Positions 1 to 6,254 of a stretch of DNA of 27,138 bases are shown in pieces. The notes under the pieces were generated by a model. The model searched no databases. It was given only the letters and a program-made list of their open reading frames with translations, and was not told where the DNA came from. Made by a program: the position numbers and the translations under genes. Source of the DNA: a virus; IMG/VR virus record IMGVR_UViG_3300036881_000003, positions 1-27,138 of that record; one strand, given 5' to 3'. Every line of letters begins with the position of its first letter. Position 1 is the stretch's first letter.

Positions 1-1
1 C

Positions 2-217
2 CACGGCATCTACCTGGAGGACCTCTACGTCCGCCCCGAGGCGCGCGGCCTCGGGACCGGCCGGGCGCTCCTCGCTGCCCTGGCCACCGTTGCCCACCGC
101 TCCGACTACACCCGTATCGACTGGTCGACTCTTGCGTTTGGTAACCAGAGAGAGCTACCCTGGTGGCATGACCCAACAACTGCGAGCTGCGATTTACTGC
201 CGGATCTCCAAGGCTAA
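2..217 (+). pseudogene. GNAT acetyltransferase, 5' end off-window, 3' end cut by the prophage
   Basis: Reading from base 2 gives an open frame that begins HGIYLEDLYVRPEARG and carries the GNAT motif A signature RGLGTGRALL, the acetyl-CoA pyrophosphate loop. In small-molecule GNAT enzymes this is followed by a segment like R-(L/I)-(E/D)-W-S-V-L-D-W-N and then a C-terminal strand with F-Y. Here the frame reads RIDWSTL and then changes to unrelated sequence, ending at a TAA at 215-217. GC is visibly higher up to about base 125 than after it. I read this as a host gene interrupted by integration, so the residues after about 43 are phage-encoded nonsense. The substrate cannot be told. The remaining 3' part of the gene should lie at the other prophage end. 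Confidence 0.8.
112..137. other. Probable prophage attachment junction (att site)
   Basis: The change from GNAT-like coding to phage sequence falls around GACTGGTCGACTC, at the codons for the conserved Asp-Trp-Ser of the acetyltransferase. It lies about 40 bases upstream of the integrase start, the usual place for a serine-integrase attachment site. The exact core cannot be fixed without the other junction. Serine integrases share only a short core, so the limits given are approximate. Confidence 0.6.
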
Positions 218-1688
218 GGGGACCAAGAAGACTCAGAGCGTCGAAGACCAGGAGCGAGACTGCCGAGACCTCTGCGAACTGAATGGTTGGCAGGTCGGTG
301 ATGTCTTCGTTGACAACGACATCAGTGCCGCCGATCCTGACAAGGCACGTCCGGCTTACAACGCCATGATGAAGGCTCTGGCCAAAGGTGGCTTCGATGC
401 TGTGGTCGTGACGATGGCCGACCGTCTCCACCGTCAGCCCAACGAACTCGGCCAGTTCGTGGACGCCTACCTTGAAACCGGCATGACGAAAGTGGCGACG
501 GTTCGAGAAGGTGACTTCGACATCGGCAACCCGAACGGACTGAAGAACTTCCGTGACGCAGGTAGCAGCGCAGAACGCGAGATCGGCATTCTGAAGATCA
601 GGGTCAAGCGCCAGAAGCAGAGTTTGGCCGACAGGGGTGAGTATGCCGGTGGCCGTCGGCCCTATGGGTACCGAGTGGTCACCAAGAAGCAGGAAGTGGC
701 CGGGTCGCCAGCAGGACTCTTCGTTGACGAGTCTGAGGCTGTCGTGATCCGTGAGTGCGCCACCCGTGTCATCGACGGCGAATCGCTTCTCAGCATCGTT
801 CGGGATCTCAACGGCCGGGCGGTGCCGACGGTGCGCGGCAGCCAGTGGAACACCACCACCCTTCGGGACATGTTGCTCCGTCCGTCCATCACTGGTCTGC
901 GTGTCCATGGTGGCGAGGTCATCGGTGAGGCTGCATGGGAGGCAATCATTGATCGTCCGACCTGGCAGCAGGTCACGGACATCTTGACCAACCCGGAGCG
1001 ACTGACACCGCGGGCGTCGTGGGAATATCCGCTCAGGGGCGTTCTCAAGTGCTCAGTGTGCGGTCGCTATCTCAGCGCCATGCCACGCAAGGGTCACCGG
1101 GCGTACGGGTGCCTGAAGATGGCTGGTGGCCGGATGACAGGGGCGTGCGGGACGATCTTCGCCAAGGCTGACACGCTCGAAGACTTCGTCTTCAGCCAGG
1201 TTCTACCGCTGGCCGATGCACCTGACCTCCGCGACGCTCTCCGTGCGGCAGAGCAGGGCAGCTCTGACGAGATTGCCGAACTGTCCAGGGCCAACGCTGA
1301 AGATTCCGCCATGCTCAGCGAACTTGACACCGACTACTACACACTTCGGCGGATCAGCCGTGCGACCCACCTGAAGCAGTCTGGTGCGCTCCGTGAGCTG
1401 ATCGAAGCCAGGTCCGCTCAGATTGCCACCATGCGGGGCCACAGCGTCCTAGATCGGCTTGGAGGCGATGTGGTGGCCAACTGGCCCACGATGACGGCTG
1501 ACGAACGCAAGATGATTCTCCAGGCCATGGTGGTCGACATCAGGGTCAAGCCTGCCGTCAAGGGATGCACCAAGTTCGATCCTGACCGCGTCGACATCGT
1601 GTGGAAGCTGTCGGCTCAGGCCATGCGCGTGATTGGGGACGCGGTGCGTGAGATCGAAGCACAGATGGTGGACGGGATGTTGGCCTAG
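168..1688 (+). CDS. int: Large serine integrase (phage site-specific recombinase)
   Basis: A 506-residue recombinase catalysing attP x attB integration through a phosphoserine intermediate. Domains: N-terminal resolvase domain (about 5-150) with nucleophile Ser14 in YCRIS and the DRLHRQ segment at 85-90; recombinase domain (about 160-275) opening with GRRPYGYR; zinc ribbon with Cys295, Cys298, Cys315 and Cys327; then a charged, probably coiled-coil stretch (about 365-425). Length is typical of phage large serine integrases. I chose the ATG at 168 because the frame remains open back to an ATG at 90, but that start lies in host DNA and would not exist in the free phage. A weak TTGCGT/TACCCT promoter-like pair (132-161) would give a nearly leaderless message. 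Its 3' end shares a CTAG with the convergent gene at 1685. Confidence 0.96.
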   Translation: MTQQLRAAIYCRISKAKGTKKTQSVEDQERDCRDLCELNGWQVGDVFVDNDISAADPDKARPAYNAMMKALAKGGFDAVVVTMADRLHRQPNELGQFVDAYLETGMTKVATVREGDFDIGNPNGLKNFRDAGSSAEREIGILKIRVKRQKQSLADRGEYAGGRRPYGYRVVTKKQEVAGSPAGLFVDESEAVVIRECATRVIDGESLLSIVRDLNGRAVPTVRGSQWNTTTLRDMLLRPSITGLRVHGGEVIGEAAWEAIIDRPTWQQVTDILTNPERLTPRASWEYPLRGVLKCSVCGRYLSAMPRKGHRAYGCLKMAGGRMTGACGTIFAKADTLEDFVFSQVLPLADAPDLRDALRAAEQGSSDEIAELSRANAEDSAMLSELDTDYYTLRRISRATHLKQSGALRELIEARSAQIATMRGHSVLDRLGGDVVANWPTMTADERKMILQAMVVDIRVKPAVKGCTKFDPDRVDIVWKLSAQAMRVIGDAVREIEAQMVDGMLA

Positions 1689-1882
1689 TCGCTCTGTGGC
1701 CCCCAGGGCAAGAACGCGGGCCAGTTTACCGCTCCCGGAGTCTCCAGCCAATCGGCTACGGCTCGTTTCAGGCGGGCGAGTTGCTGTGCGTCCTGATCTG
1801 CGGTCTCCCCACCATGGACGAAGTGGGCGGCTGCGTCCACCACTTCTCGCTCAACATTGTTCATGTACGTCAGGTATGTCAT
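1685..1882 (-). CDS. Small phage protein of unknown function (65 aa)
   Basis: No recognised family. The protein is acidic to neutral, probably helical in its second half (QQLARLKRAVADWLE), and has no membrane segment. The ATG at 1882 follows a short purine stretch (GTAGGTGC). It is the last gene of the leftmost minus-strand run and ends tail-to-tail with the integrase; the palindromic CTAG at 1685-1688 supplies both stop codons. No terminator separates the two convergent genes, so antisense overlap between them is possible. Confidence 0.6.
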   Translation of the reverse strand: MTYLTYMNNVEREVVDAAAHFVHGGETADQDAQQLARLKRAVADWLETPGAVNWPAFLPWGPQSD

Positions 1883-1898
1883 GCACCTACGGTAGCAG

Positions 1899-2015
1899 TC
1901 AGTTGTTCCCGAAGAAGTGATTCAGGATCAACATGCCAAGGAAGAGACAACTCGTTCCACCGACCAGCATGGCCATCTGCCAGTGCAACTCGGTCCACCA
2001 AGGTCTCTGGCTCAT
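1899..2015 (-). CDS. 38-residue single-pass membrane peptide
   Basis: A very short gene beginning MSQRPWWTELHW, with one hydrophobic segment (about residues 14-34) and a short HFFGNN tail. Its ATG at 2015 overlaps the TGA of the upstream gene (2012-2014) as ATGA, the same coupling seen throughout this prophage. This supports it over the longer competing 70-residue frame at 1879-2091, which lacks such coupling with the 2012 stop and has a low-complexity, Arg/His-rich composition. Role unknown. Single-span phage peptides can act in lysis or in modifying the host membrane, but nothing here decides between them. Confidence 0.65.
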   Translation of the reverse strand: MSQRPWWTELHWQMAMLVGGTSCLFLGMLILNHFFGNN

Positions 2016-2284
2016 GTCGCGGTTCCCGTACTTGGCGACGGCGATGTGCCGATGTCGCCATTCTCGGACTCGGGTAGTGCAGCGTCAACAATCGTCTTGA
2101 TACGGATGTAGTCGTGACCCACGTCCATGGTGTTGACGGCTTTGATCTCCCTCAGCGCCTTCAGGTAGTGGTCACGCTCGACGGTGATGTCCTCGGCGTG
2201 ATGACGTGCGACTTCATTGGATATTGCGATCACCCGTGGGTCATCCCACAGCGCACGTTCCTCGTCCGTCAGTGGTTCACCCAT
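2012..2284 (-). CDS. Small acidic protein of unknown function (90 aa)
   Basis: Starts MGEPLTDEERALWDDPRV and contains a probable long helix (AEDITVERDHYLKALREI). I chose the ATG at 2284 over the in-frame start at 2428 because AGGAG lies seven bases before it, and because the longer version would cover the upstream gene. It overlaps that gene's stop by eight bases and the next gene by ATGA. The C-terminal part (DVGHDYIRIKTIVDAALPE) is conserved-looking but not recognised. Confidence 0.7.
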   Translation of the reverse strand: MGEPLTDEERALWDDPRVIAISNEVARHHAEDITVERDHYLKALREIKAVNTMDVGHDYIRIKTIVDAALPESENGDIGTSPSPSTGTAT

Positions 2285-2489
2285 TGTCGGCTCCTGACAG
2301 CGCGTCAGCAAGGCGCTCAATTGCAGCGGCAAGTCGGTTCGTGGCGTCCACGCCAGGGTCTGGTAGCCCGTAAATCGTGGTCCTGGTCGTCGGTGGTGGC
2401 AAGTAACCCGATGCCTGCTGACCACCATGTGCAGGGCAGAGCGAGTGTGGCCCTACGTGGTTGCATGATCCGTCGCAAGTGCAGCACAT
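2277..2489 (-). CDS. Cys/His-rich small protein, probable zinc binder (70 aa)
   Basis: The N-terminus MCCTCDGSCNHVGPHSLC has five Cys and two His within 18 residues, with a further His at 21 (CPAHGG), suggesting a metal-binding knuckle. The C-terminal part (TNRLAAAIERLADAL) is a probable amphipathic helix. GAGGA sits about nine bases before the ATG. Its start overlaps the upstream stop as TGATG. Unknown function; such small zinc proteins are frequent in the accessory regions of actinophages. Confidence 0.7.
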   Translation of the reverse strand: MCCTCDGSCNHVGPHSLCPAHGGQQASGYLPPPTTRTTIYGLPDPGVDATNRLAAAIERLADALSGADNG

Positions 2490-2665
2490 CAGCGTTGGTC
2501 CTCGTTCCTCATGTAGCTACGTTCGCGTAGGTTGCAGAGCAAGCGCATCGGCCAGAGGGCGCGCTTCCATCCCCAGGGTGAGCCGTTGACCATGCTGAAC
2601 CCCGCACGGTGTCCGCACTCGTCTATCGAGTCAACGGCTCTCCAGTACCACGGTCGGCGGGTCAT
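2489..2665 (-). CDS. Trp/Arg-rich small protein (58 aa)
   Basis: Starts MTRRPWYWRAVDSIDECG and is rich in Trp and Arg, with no recognised domain. A longer frame begins at 2770, but the ATG at 2665 overlaps the TGA of the AP2-domain gene (2662-2664) as ATGA, and the longer form would lie wholly inside that gene. The stop overlaps the next start by one base. The segment SPWGWKRALWPMRLLCNL could lie against a membrane, but it has too many charges for a confident transmembrane call. Confidence 0.6.
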   Translation of the reverse strand: MTRRPWYWRAVDSIDECGHRAGFSMVNGSPWGWKRALWPMRLLCNLRERSYMRNEDQR

Positions 2666-3237
2666 GCCGTCGACCACGCAGTGACCGGGCGGTTGTATAT
2701 CGTCACCCGGCAGTTCTCGTTCAGGCTCGACTCCCACCACTGCACGTCCAGGACGACGCTGTGTGTCCACTCACAGCCCTCTTGGTGACAGAAGGTCTCC
2801 AGGTAGCGCTTGGCCAGTTCGACACGCTCCAGGGCGAATGCTTCGGAGCTGAAGGCACCGACGAAGGCACCAACCAGTTGATTGGAACTGATCTCTACGA
2901 TCTGCACGTTCCTTGCACGCTGGTCAGCGAAGTCCCTCAACGGCTGAGCAACCAGGTGCTGCCACGCGTGGTTCGCAGGACCAAGGACGGGCTGAACCTT
3001 GGCGTGGATGGACGGAACAAAGGGGTTCACGATGGTGACGTGCTGGTGCGATCCGCCCGTGTGTGGCTTCTTCGGGGCGTTCTTCTTCAGGGACGCGTCA
3101 TAGGCAGCGCTGGCTTCCTCAGCACTGTCGAAGTAGCCAAGGCTGCGGTTCTTGCCCCCTAGCATCCGTTGGGCTTGCCAGCGACCCTTGGTCTTGTCGA
3201 AGCGGACCCCGGTGTACCCGGTGGTGACTCGAACCAT
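2662..3237 (-). CDS. AP2-domain DNA-binding protein
   Basis: Residues about 6-50 match the AP2/ERF fold as found in phage and homing-endonuclease proteins: TGYTGVRFD, RWQAQ, SLGYFDSAEEASAAYD. Three strands and a helix are implied, with the strands contacting DNA. In phages this domain usually accompanies an HNH nuclease. Here the remaining 140 residues show no HNH (no His-Asn-His spacing), only an unrecognised C-terminal domain (about 90-191) with CHQEGCEW. The ATG at 3237 overlaps the upstream stop as TGATG; a GTG one codon earlier is the alternative. It may be a regulator or a nuclease remnant. Confidence 0.8.
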   Translation of the reverse strand: MVRVTTGYTGVRFDKTKGRWQAQRMLGGKNRSLGYFDSAEEASAAYDASLKKNAPKKPHTGGSHQHVTIVNPFVPSIHAKVQPVLGPANHAWQHLVAQPLRDFADQRARNVQIVEISSNQLVGAFVGAFSSEAFALERVELAKRYLETFCHQEGCEWTHSVVLDVQWWESSLNENCRVTIYNRPVTAWSTA

Positions 3238-3518
3238 CACGGCTGCCTCAGGATCTCAACGTCCAGAACCTGACTAGCGACAAATGCAGAAGGCTGACCC
3301 CTCTTCGAGTAGCACTGAGCCTTCTGCTTGACCCTCACGCTCACCATCTGTCCCTCGGACAGTTCGGCCGGAAGGCCACTACGTCCGCTCTCGTAGAGCG
3401 TGATGCGCTCGATGGTGTACGGATCGACCCTGACGAGGAACGTCGAGTAGTGATCCTCCACGATCCCCTCGAACTTCCCGACGACGAACGTTCCCATCAC
3501 TTTGGTCTGTTGCAGCAC
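3237..3518 (-). CDS. Probable OB-fold-like small protein (93 aa)
   Basis: The pattern of alternating hydrophobic residues (GTFVVGKFEGIV, TFLVRVDPYTIERITLY, EGQMVSVRVKQKA, AFVASQVLDVEIL) suggests a small beta barrel of OB type, often found in nucleic-acid-binding proteins. No family is recognised. The GTG at 3518 is preceded by GGAG at seven bases, better placed than the internal ATG at 3497. It is the first gene of the leftmost minus-strand run; its promoter should lie in the gene-poor stretch upstream. Confidence 0.7.
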   Translation of the reverse strand: MLQQTKVMGTFVVGKFEGIVEDHYSTFLVRVDPYTIERITLYESGRSGLPAELSEGQMVSVRVKQKAQCYSKRGQPSAFVASQVLDVEILRQP

Positions 3519-4097
3519 TGGCTCTCTCCTCTACTCGGTGTGCAGTAGCACCTTCGGTCCGGTACGGACATCGGGTGCAGCGGCACTTCACTTACATGTC
3601 TTCTTCTCAACCACTACTCGCGACTGCCTTGTACTTCCTCCTACACAGCACCCCCTACCCCACCAAGCGGTGAGTAAGGGGCAGCGGTGTCTCCATTTAC
3701 CACTCGGAGCTTGGCCAGCAGGCGTTGATGCCTTCTGCCACCGGATCGGGGTTCCACACCGACCTCTCCTTGCAGGACCTCAGTTGGTTGCCCAACCAAG
3801 CAGCTCACACCCCGTGTTCAGCCCGGTCCTGATCAACCCGACTCTCGTCGGCGCTGGAGCGCTCAGCCACTGCCGTATCCGCATTCCACGGACTCTTGTG
3901 CACTCGTCCATCAGGTGATGTTGATGAGGTGGACCCGTCGGCTTCCTCGTCAGCTTGTTTCCTTCTCGGCGTCCTGGCTCTATACAGGACTAGCGCTGAC
4001 TCTCTCGTTCTCCAGTTGGCCGGGACTCGGCGTCTGTACCTTCTACATCCCTATCGGAGATAATCCCCACCGAACTCCAGATTTCTTCTGACCGGGC
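3519..4097. other. Gene-poor stretch (about 580 bases) with several hairpins
   Basis: I see no convincing gene here on either strand. It holds perfect short inverted repeats: GTCCTG/CAGGAC (3971-3990, eight-base loop), TTGGTT/AACCAA (3784-3799) and GCGCT/AGCGC (3851-3862). On the minus strand there are only tiny frames: one of 43 codons without a Shine-Dalgarno sequence, and one of 20 codons (starting MWNPDPVAEG) with AAGGAG before a GTG near 3753. A TATAGA on the minus strand (3979-3984) could be a -10 box but lacks a good -35. The stretch must contain the promoter of the run starting at 3518, unless transcription passes the terminator at 4098-4127. A structured leader or small RNA is possible. 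Confidence 0.5.
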
Positions 4098-4127
4098 GCG
4101 AAAGAACCCCCGGCCGAAGCCAGGGGT
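4098..4127 (-). terminator. Rho-independent terminator of cassette C
   Basis: The minus-strand RNA forms ACCCCUGGC-UUCG-GCCGGGGGU, a nine-pair stem with one G-U pair and a very stable cUUCGg loop. It is followed by UUCUUU. It lies shortly downstream of the SprT-like gene's stop. Confidence 0.9.
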
Positions 4128-4149
4128 CCTCTGCTTGTGGTCTGGTGAG

Positions 4150-4722
4150 TCAGGCTACGGACAGCGTGTCCATGCAGGCCGGGCACACTGGCGGGCCGGA
4201 CAGGTCAAGCCACTTCTGCGTGGTGCGCACGGTGTAGCCGCACTCGTCGCACTCGCACTTGATCATGCGGGTGGTCTGCGTCGGCTTGCGGCTGGTGCCA
4301 CCACCGACCGAGAAGACCGGGTGCGGGTACGGGCCGATCTTGTCAACCACCTTGGCGATCTTCGCCACCAGCTCAGGTGAAGCCGTGGTGCAGGTCATCT
4401 TGCCGACCAAGCCAATCTCAGTGGCCAGCTTGCGGAAGCCTGCACCGTGCTTGGCGTCGGGGCGGGCTGCGTGCACCAGCTCGTGCACCAGGACCGCGGC
4501 CACTTCGGTGGAGGTCGTCAACTTCGGGTGCACGAAGATGTGCGGGGCGTGGTCGTCGCTGGCCAGTGCGTTCCAGCACTCCCCGATGGTGTTGGACCGG
4601 CACCCGTTGGACGGGAATCCCGTGCTCAGGTGCAGGGTCTCGGGCAGCTCTCCCAGGTACCAGGGGCGTACCGCCTGCGTGAACTTCTGAAGCCATTGCT
4701 CTCTCGTGCTGGTCTTGGTCAT
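4150..4722 (-). CDS. SprT-like zinc metalloprotein
   Basis: A 190-residue protein with the SprT-like signature: VLVHELVHAA supplies HExxH (His80, Glu81, His84) and KHGAGF the third ligand (His92). A C-terminal zinc ribbon follows (CECDEC at 156-161, CPAC at 180-183). SprT/Spartan-type proteins are zinc proteases or nucleic-acid-associated proteins; eukaryotic Spartan degrades DNA-crosslinked proteins. Phage versions have no settled role. I chose the ATG at 4722 because GGGAGG lies nine bases before it. The in-frame ATG at 4749 is only seven bases from the -10 box and could be used only leaderlessly. It is the sole gene of cassette C, with its own promoter and terminator. Confidence 0.9.
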   Translation of the reverse strand: MTKTSTREQWLQKFTQAVRPWYLGELPETLHLSTGFPSNGCRSNTIGECWNALASDDHAPHIFVHPKLTTSTEVAAVLVHELVHAARPDAKHGAGFRKLATEIGLVGKMTCTTASPELVAKIAKVVDKIGPYPHPVFSVGGGTSRKPTQTTRMIKCECDECGYTVRTTQKWLDLSGPPVCPACMDTLSVA

Positions 4723-4755
4723 CTTGGTTGCCTCCCGTGTAGTGGTCATATCGCA

Positions 4756-4785
4756 AGACTACTCTTGCCTGTTGACACAAGTCAA
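4756..4785 (-). promoter_or_regulatory. Promoter P1 (cassette C) with overlapping palindrome
   Basis: On the minus strand TTGACT (4780-4785) and TAGTCT (4756-4761) are 18 bases apart, a sigma-70-like promoter. A 14-base palindrome, TTGACACAAGTCAA on the plus strand (4772-4785), covers the -35, as expected of a repressor operator. Near-identical copies occur at 6203-6232 and 8200-8229, and the GTTTACACGCA on the upstream side is shared with the copy at 8200. Confidence 0.85.
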
Positions 4786-4820
4786 CCTGTTTACACGCAT
4801 TCCTGGACCTTCTCCGGGCG

Positions 4821-4854
4821 CGAAAGATCCCCGGTCAACAAGTGGCCGGGGACC
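4821..4854 (-). terminator. Terminator of cassette B
   Basis: The minus-strand RNA pairs GGUCCCCGG with CCGGGGAUC (nine pairs including G-U) around an 11-base loop and runs into UUUCGCGCCCGG. The distal GGGCGCGAAAG (plus strand) is shared with the terminator at 4098, marking a repeated cassette end. Only about 25 bases separate it from the far side of promoter P1. Confidence 0.85.
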
Positions 4855-4878
4855 TTCGCTCAGGGTGTTGCAGTGGGG

Positions 4879-5496
4879 TTAGCTGACTGCGATGGTCACC
4901 GCGGGCGAGATACCTTCGCACGCACTCTGGTTCGTGGTGCCGGTCAGGTCCTTGAGCCAGATGGTGGAAGCAGCCGTGTTGACCGCTCCCGTAAGAGTCT
5001 GGCCGTTCCCGTAGCCCGTGAACAACGTAGGCGTCAGAGTGGACGGTGCCTGGCCCGGCAGGACTGACGTTTGCGTGTTCACGATGAACCACGCAGCCAG
5101 ACAACCGACCACGGGAGCGTCAGCGTTAGCAGCGTTCAGGACGTTGCCACTTCCGTCTGTCGACACCGTCGCCACCACTGTTGAGACGTGCGTGGTTCCA
5201 GGCGTAGACACGTTCGCTGAGACGATCTGCTCATTTGTGGCAACGGGTGTCGTGCCGACCGTTGGTGTCAGGCCAGCAAGCGTGCCCGACATCTCGATGG
5301 TCGTACCTGCTGTCACCGTGAGCGTCACTGGTGCGGCCGTGCCGGTTGTCGGATTCGACGCAGGACCGGTACCGGTACCTTCACCGAAGAACACCGCCGC
5401 CGCGACACCTGCAAACAGCAACACGCCGATGACCGGGAGTACCACCGTCTTGCGCATCCAACGCCGATGAGTCTTCAAATTCTGGTCTGCCCTCAT
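4879..5496 (-). CDS. Membrane-anchored surface protein, Thr/Val-rich (205 aa)
   Basis: A short basic N-terminus (HRRWMRK) precedes one hydrophobic segment (VVLPVIGVLLFAGVAAAVFF). Then come about 165 residues rich in Thr, Ser, Val and Gly, with only two Cys (VGCLAAW, QSACEG) that could form a disulfide. The topology implies a protein exported and anchored at the N-terminus, with a beta-sandwich-like outer domain. No family recognised. I chose the ATG at 5496; an in-frame ATG at 5577 lies within a strong intercistronic hairpin (5534-5582). As the last gene of a prophage cassette, it is a candidate for altering the lysogen's surface, for example to block superinfection. Confidence 0.75.
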   Translation of the reverse strand: MRADQNLKTHRRWMRKTVVLPVIGVLLFAGVAAAVFFGEGTGTGPASNPTTGTAAPVTLTVTAGTTIEMSGTLAGLTPTVGTTPVATNEQIVSANVSTPGTTHVSTVVATVSTDGSGNVLNAANADAPVVGCLAAWFIVNTQTSVLPGQAPSTLTPTLFTGYGNGQTLTGAVNTAASTIWLKDLTGTTNQSACEGISPAVTIAVS

Positions 5497-5533
5497 TGCT
5501 TCTTCTCTCTCTCCGATGACACGTTGCCAGCGG

Positions 5534-5582
5534 GTGAGACACCTGCTCGACCAGTGGGGGGCGCTGGGAGCAGGCATCTCAC
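5534..5582 (-). promoter_or_regulatory. Long intercistronic hairpin
   Basis: Plus-strand arms GTGAGA-CA-CCTGCTC-GA-CCAG and CTGG-GAGCAGG-CA-TCTCAC enclose a nine-base loop: 17 base pairs interrupted by two small internal bulges. It begins seven bases after the stop of the upstream gene and ends 37 bases before the next start. There is no U-tract. It could be an RNA-stability or processing element, or an attenuator setting the output of the surface-protein gene. Confidence 0.75.
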
Positions 5583-5588
5583 TCGCCG

Positions 5589-5900
5589 TCAGCGAGTTGG
5601 GGTCCTGTCTGAGACGTACTGCCGGGCCGTGAACGACATCGACGCTGTCGCGATGGCCATGGTGTCTGGCCTGAGACCGGGGGAATGCTGAACGACGCGG
5701 GCAATGCGGGCTGCCTTGTAGCGCGCGAAAGCTAGAAACACTTCCGACTCTCGTGCGTCAAGGACGAACGGCCCGATGCCAAACCGATCCGTCGTGATGG
5801 TCACGAGACCACCGCTACTCGTTGCCCGGACCGCACCATACGGTCCAGGCAAGCCGTTGTGCGTGATGGTCACGATGCCGCCAACCAAGGCAGGCACCAT
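5589..5900 (-). CDS. Small protein of unknown function (103 aa)
   Basis: Begins MVPALVGGIVTITHNG and contains two related beta-hairpin-like segments (GGIVTITHNGLPGPYG and GGLVTITTDRFGIGPF), followed by a helical stretch (SEVFLAFARYKAARIARVV). No recognised family. The start overlaps the end of the upstream gene by about 31 bases; a GTG two codons earlier is an alternative. Middle gene of cassette B. No export signal, so it is probably cytoplasmic. Confidence 0.55.
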   Translation of the reverse strand: MVPALVGGIVTITHNGLPGPYGAVRATSSGGLVTITTDRFGIGPFVLDARESEVFLAFARYKAARIARVVQHSPGLRPDTMAIATASMSFTARQYVSDRTPTR

Positions 5901-6163
5901 GAGCACGGCAGGGCGTGAAACTGGCCAGAGCCGTCACACAGAGGGCACTCGTGGAACCTCCGGTCAGGTGTGTCCCGGAAGTGCTCGCGGCGGTCGTTCG
6001 TGCGCCGGTCCTGAGCGACCAGGCGAGAGACCTCGTCCTGACGGAGCGGACGGTAGCTCTCGCACTCCTCGAACTGGTAGGGATTCGACCAGCCCGGTGC
6101 AGCGGTCTTCTCCACATTGAGTGCCAGTTGTCTGGCCATGAACTGTGGGTCATGTAGAACCAT
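5870..6163 (-). CDS. Zinc-knuckle protein with DnaJ-type CxxCxGxG motif (97 aa)
   Basis: The C-terminal part reads HECPLCDGSGQFHALPCSWC, with Cys73, Cys76, Cys87 and Cys90 forming a four-Cys zinc site of the kind found in DnaJ-like and other small RNA- or protein-binding modules. The first 70 residues are hydrophilic, with several Arg/Asp-rich stretches and no known domain. The ATG at 6163 follows GGGGG at four bases. It is the first gene of cassette B, directly downstream of promoter P2. A related CxxCxGxG module is fused to the prohead protease of this phage. Confidence 0.75.
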   Translation of the reverse strand: MVLHDPQFMARQLALNVEKTAAPGWSNPYQFEECESYRPLRQDEVSRLVAQDRRTNDRREHFRDTPDRRFHECPLCDGSGQFHALPCSWCLPWLAAS

Positions 6164-6202
6164 GACGCCCCCAATCTTCCGACCACCTTGGCCGATGAGG
6201 CA

Positions 6203-6232
6203 AGACTAGGCTTGCCTGGTGACACAAGTCAA
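6203..6232 (-). promoter_or_regulatory. Promoter P2 (cassette B) with overlapping palindrome
   Basis: Minus-strand TTGACT (6227-6232) and TAGTCT (6203-6208) with an 18-base spacer. The operator-like repeat GTGACACAAGTCAA (6219-6232) covers the -35. It lies between the divergent genes starting at 6163 and 6255, so a factor bound here could affect both. Conservation with the other copies ends just upstream of the -35, where the Shine-Dalgarno of the divergent gene begins. Confidence 0.85.
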
Positions 6233-6254
6233 CCGATCTGTCCGGAGGTAGCCT

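Noticed and set aside
90-167. Upstream 26-codon extension of the integrase
   Set aside because: It starts in host-derived DNA and crosses the attachment junction, so it cannot exist in the free phage; the ATG at 168 is followed directly by the resolvase domain.
1879-2091. 70-codon minus-strand frame
   Set aside because: Arg/His-rich composition and overlap with two better-supported genes; the 38-codon frame in the same place has ATGA coupling and a membrane helix.
3379-3591. 70-codon minus-strand frame starting with a Cys-rich peptide (MKCRCTRCPYR)
   Set aside because: Most of it lies inside the OB-like gene in another frame and becomes Arg/His-rich there; only its first 25 residues look protein-like.
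3502-3918. 138-codon plus-strand frame
   Set aside because: No Shine-Dalgarno, low-complexity Pro/Ser/Leu composition and no domain; it covers the start of a minus-strand gene.
3965-4015. Possible P1-like promoter for the leftmost operon (TAGTCC near 3990)
   Set aside because: It has a similar -10 but no TTGACT at 18 bases and no GACACAAGTC palindrome, so it is not a fourth copy.
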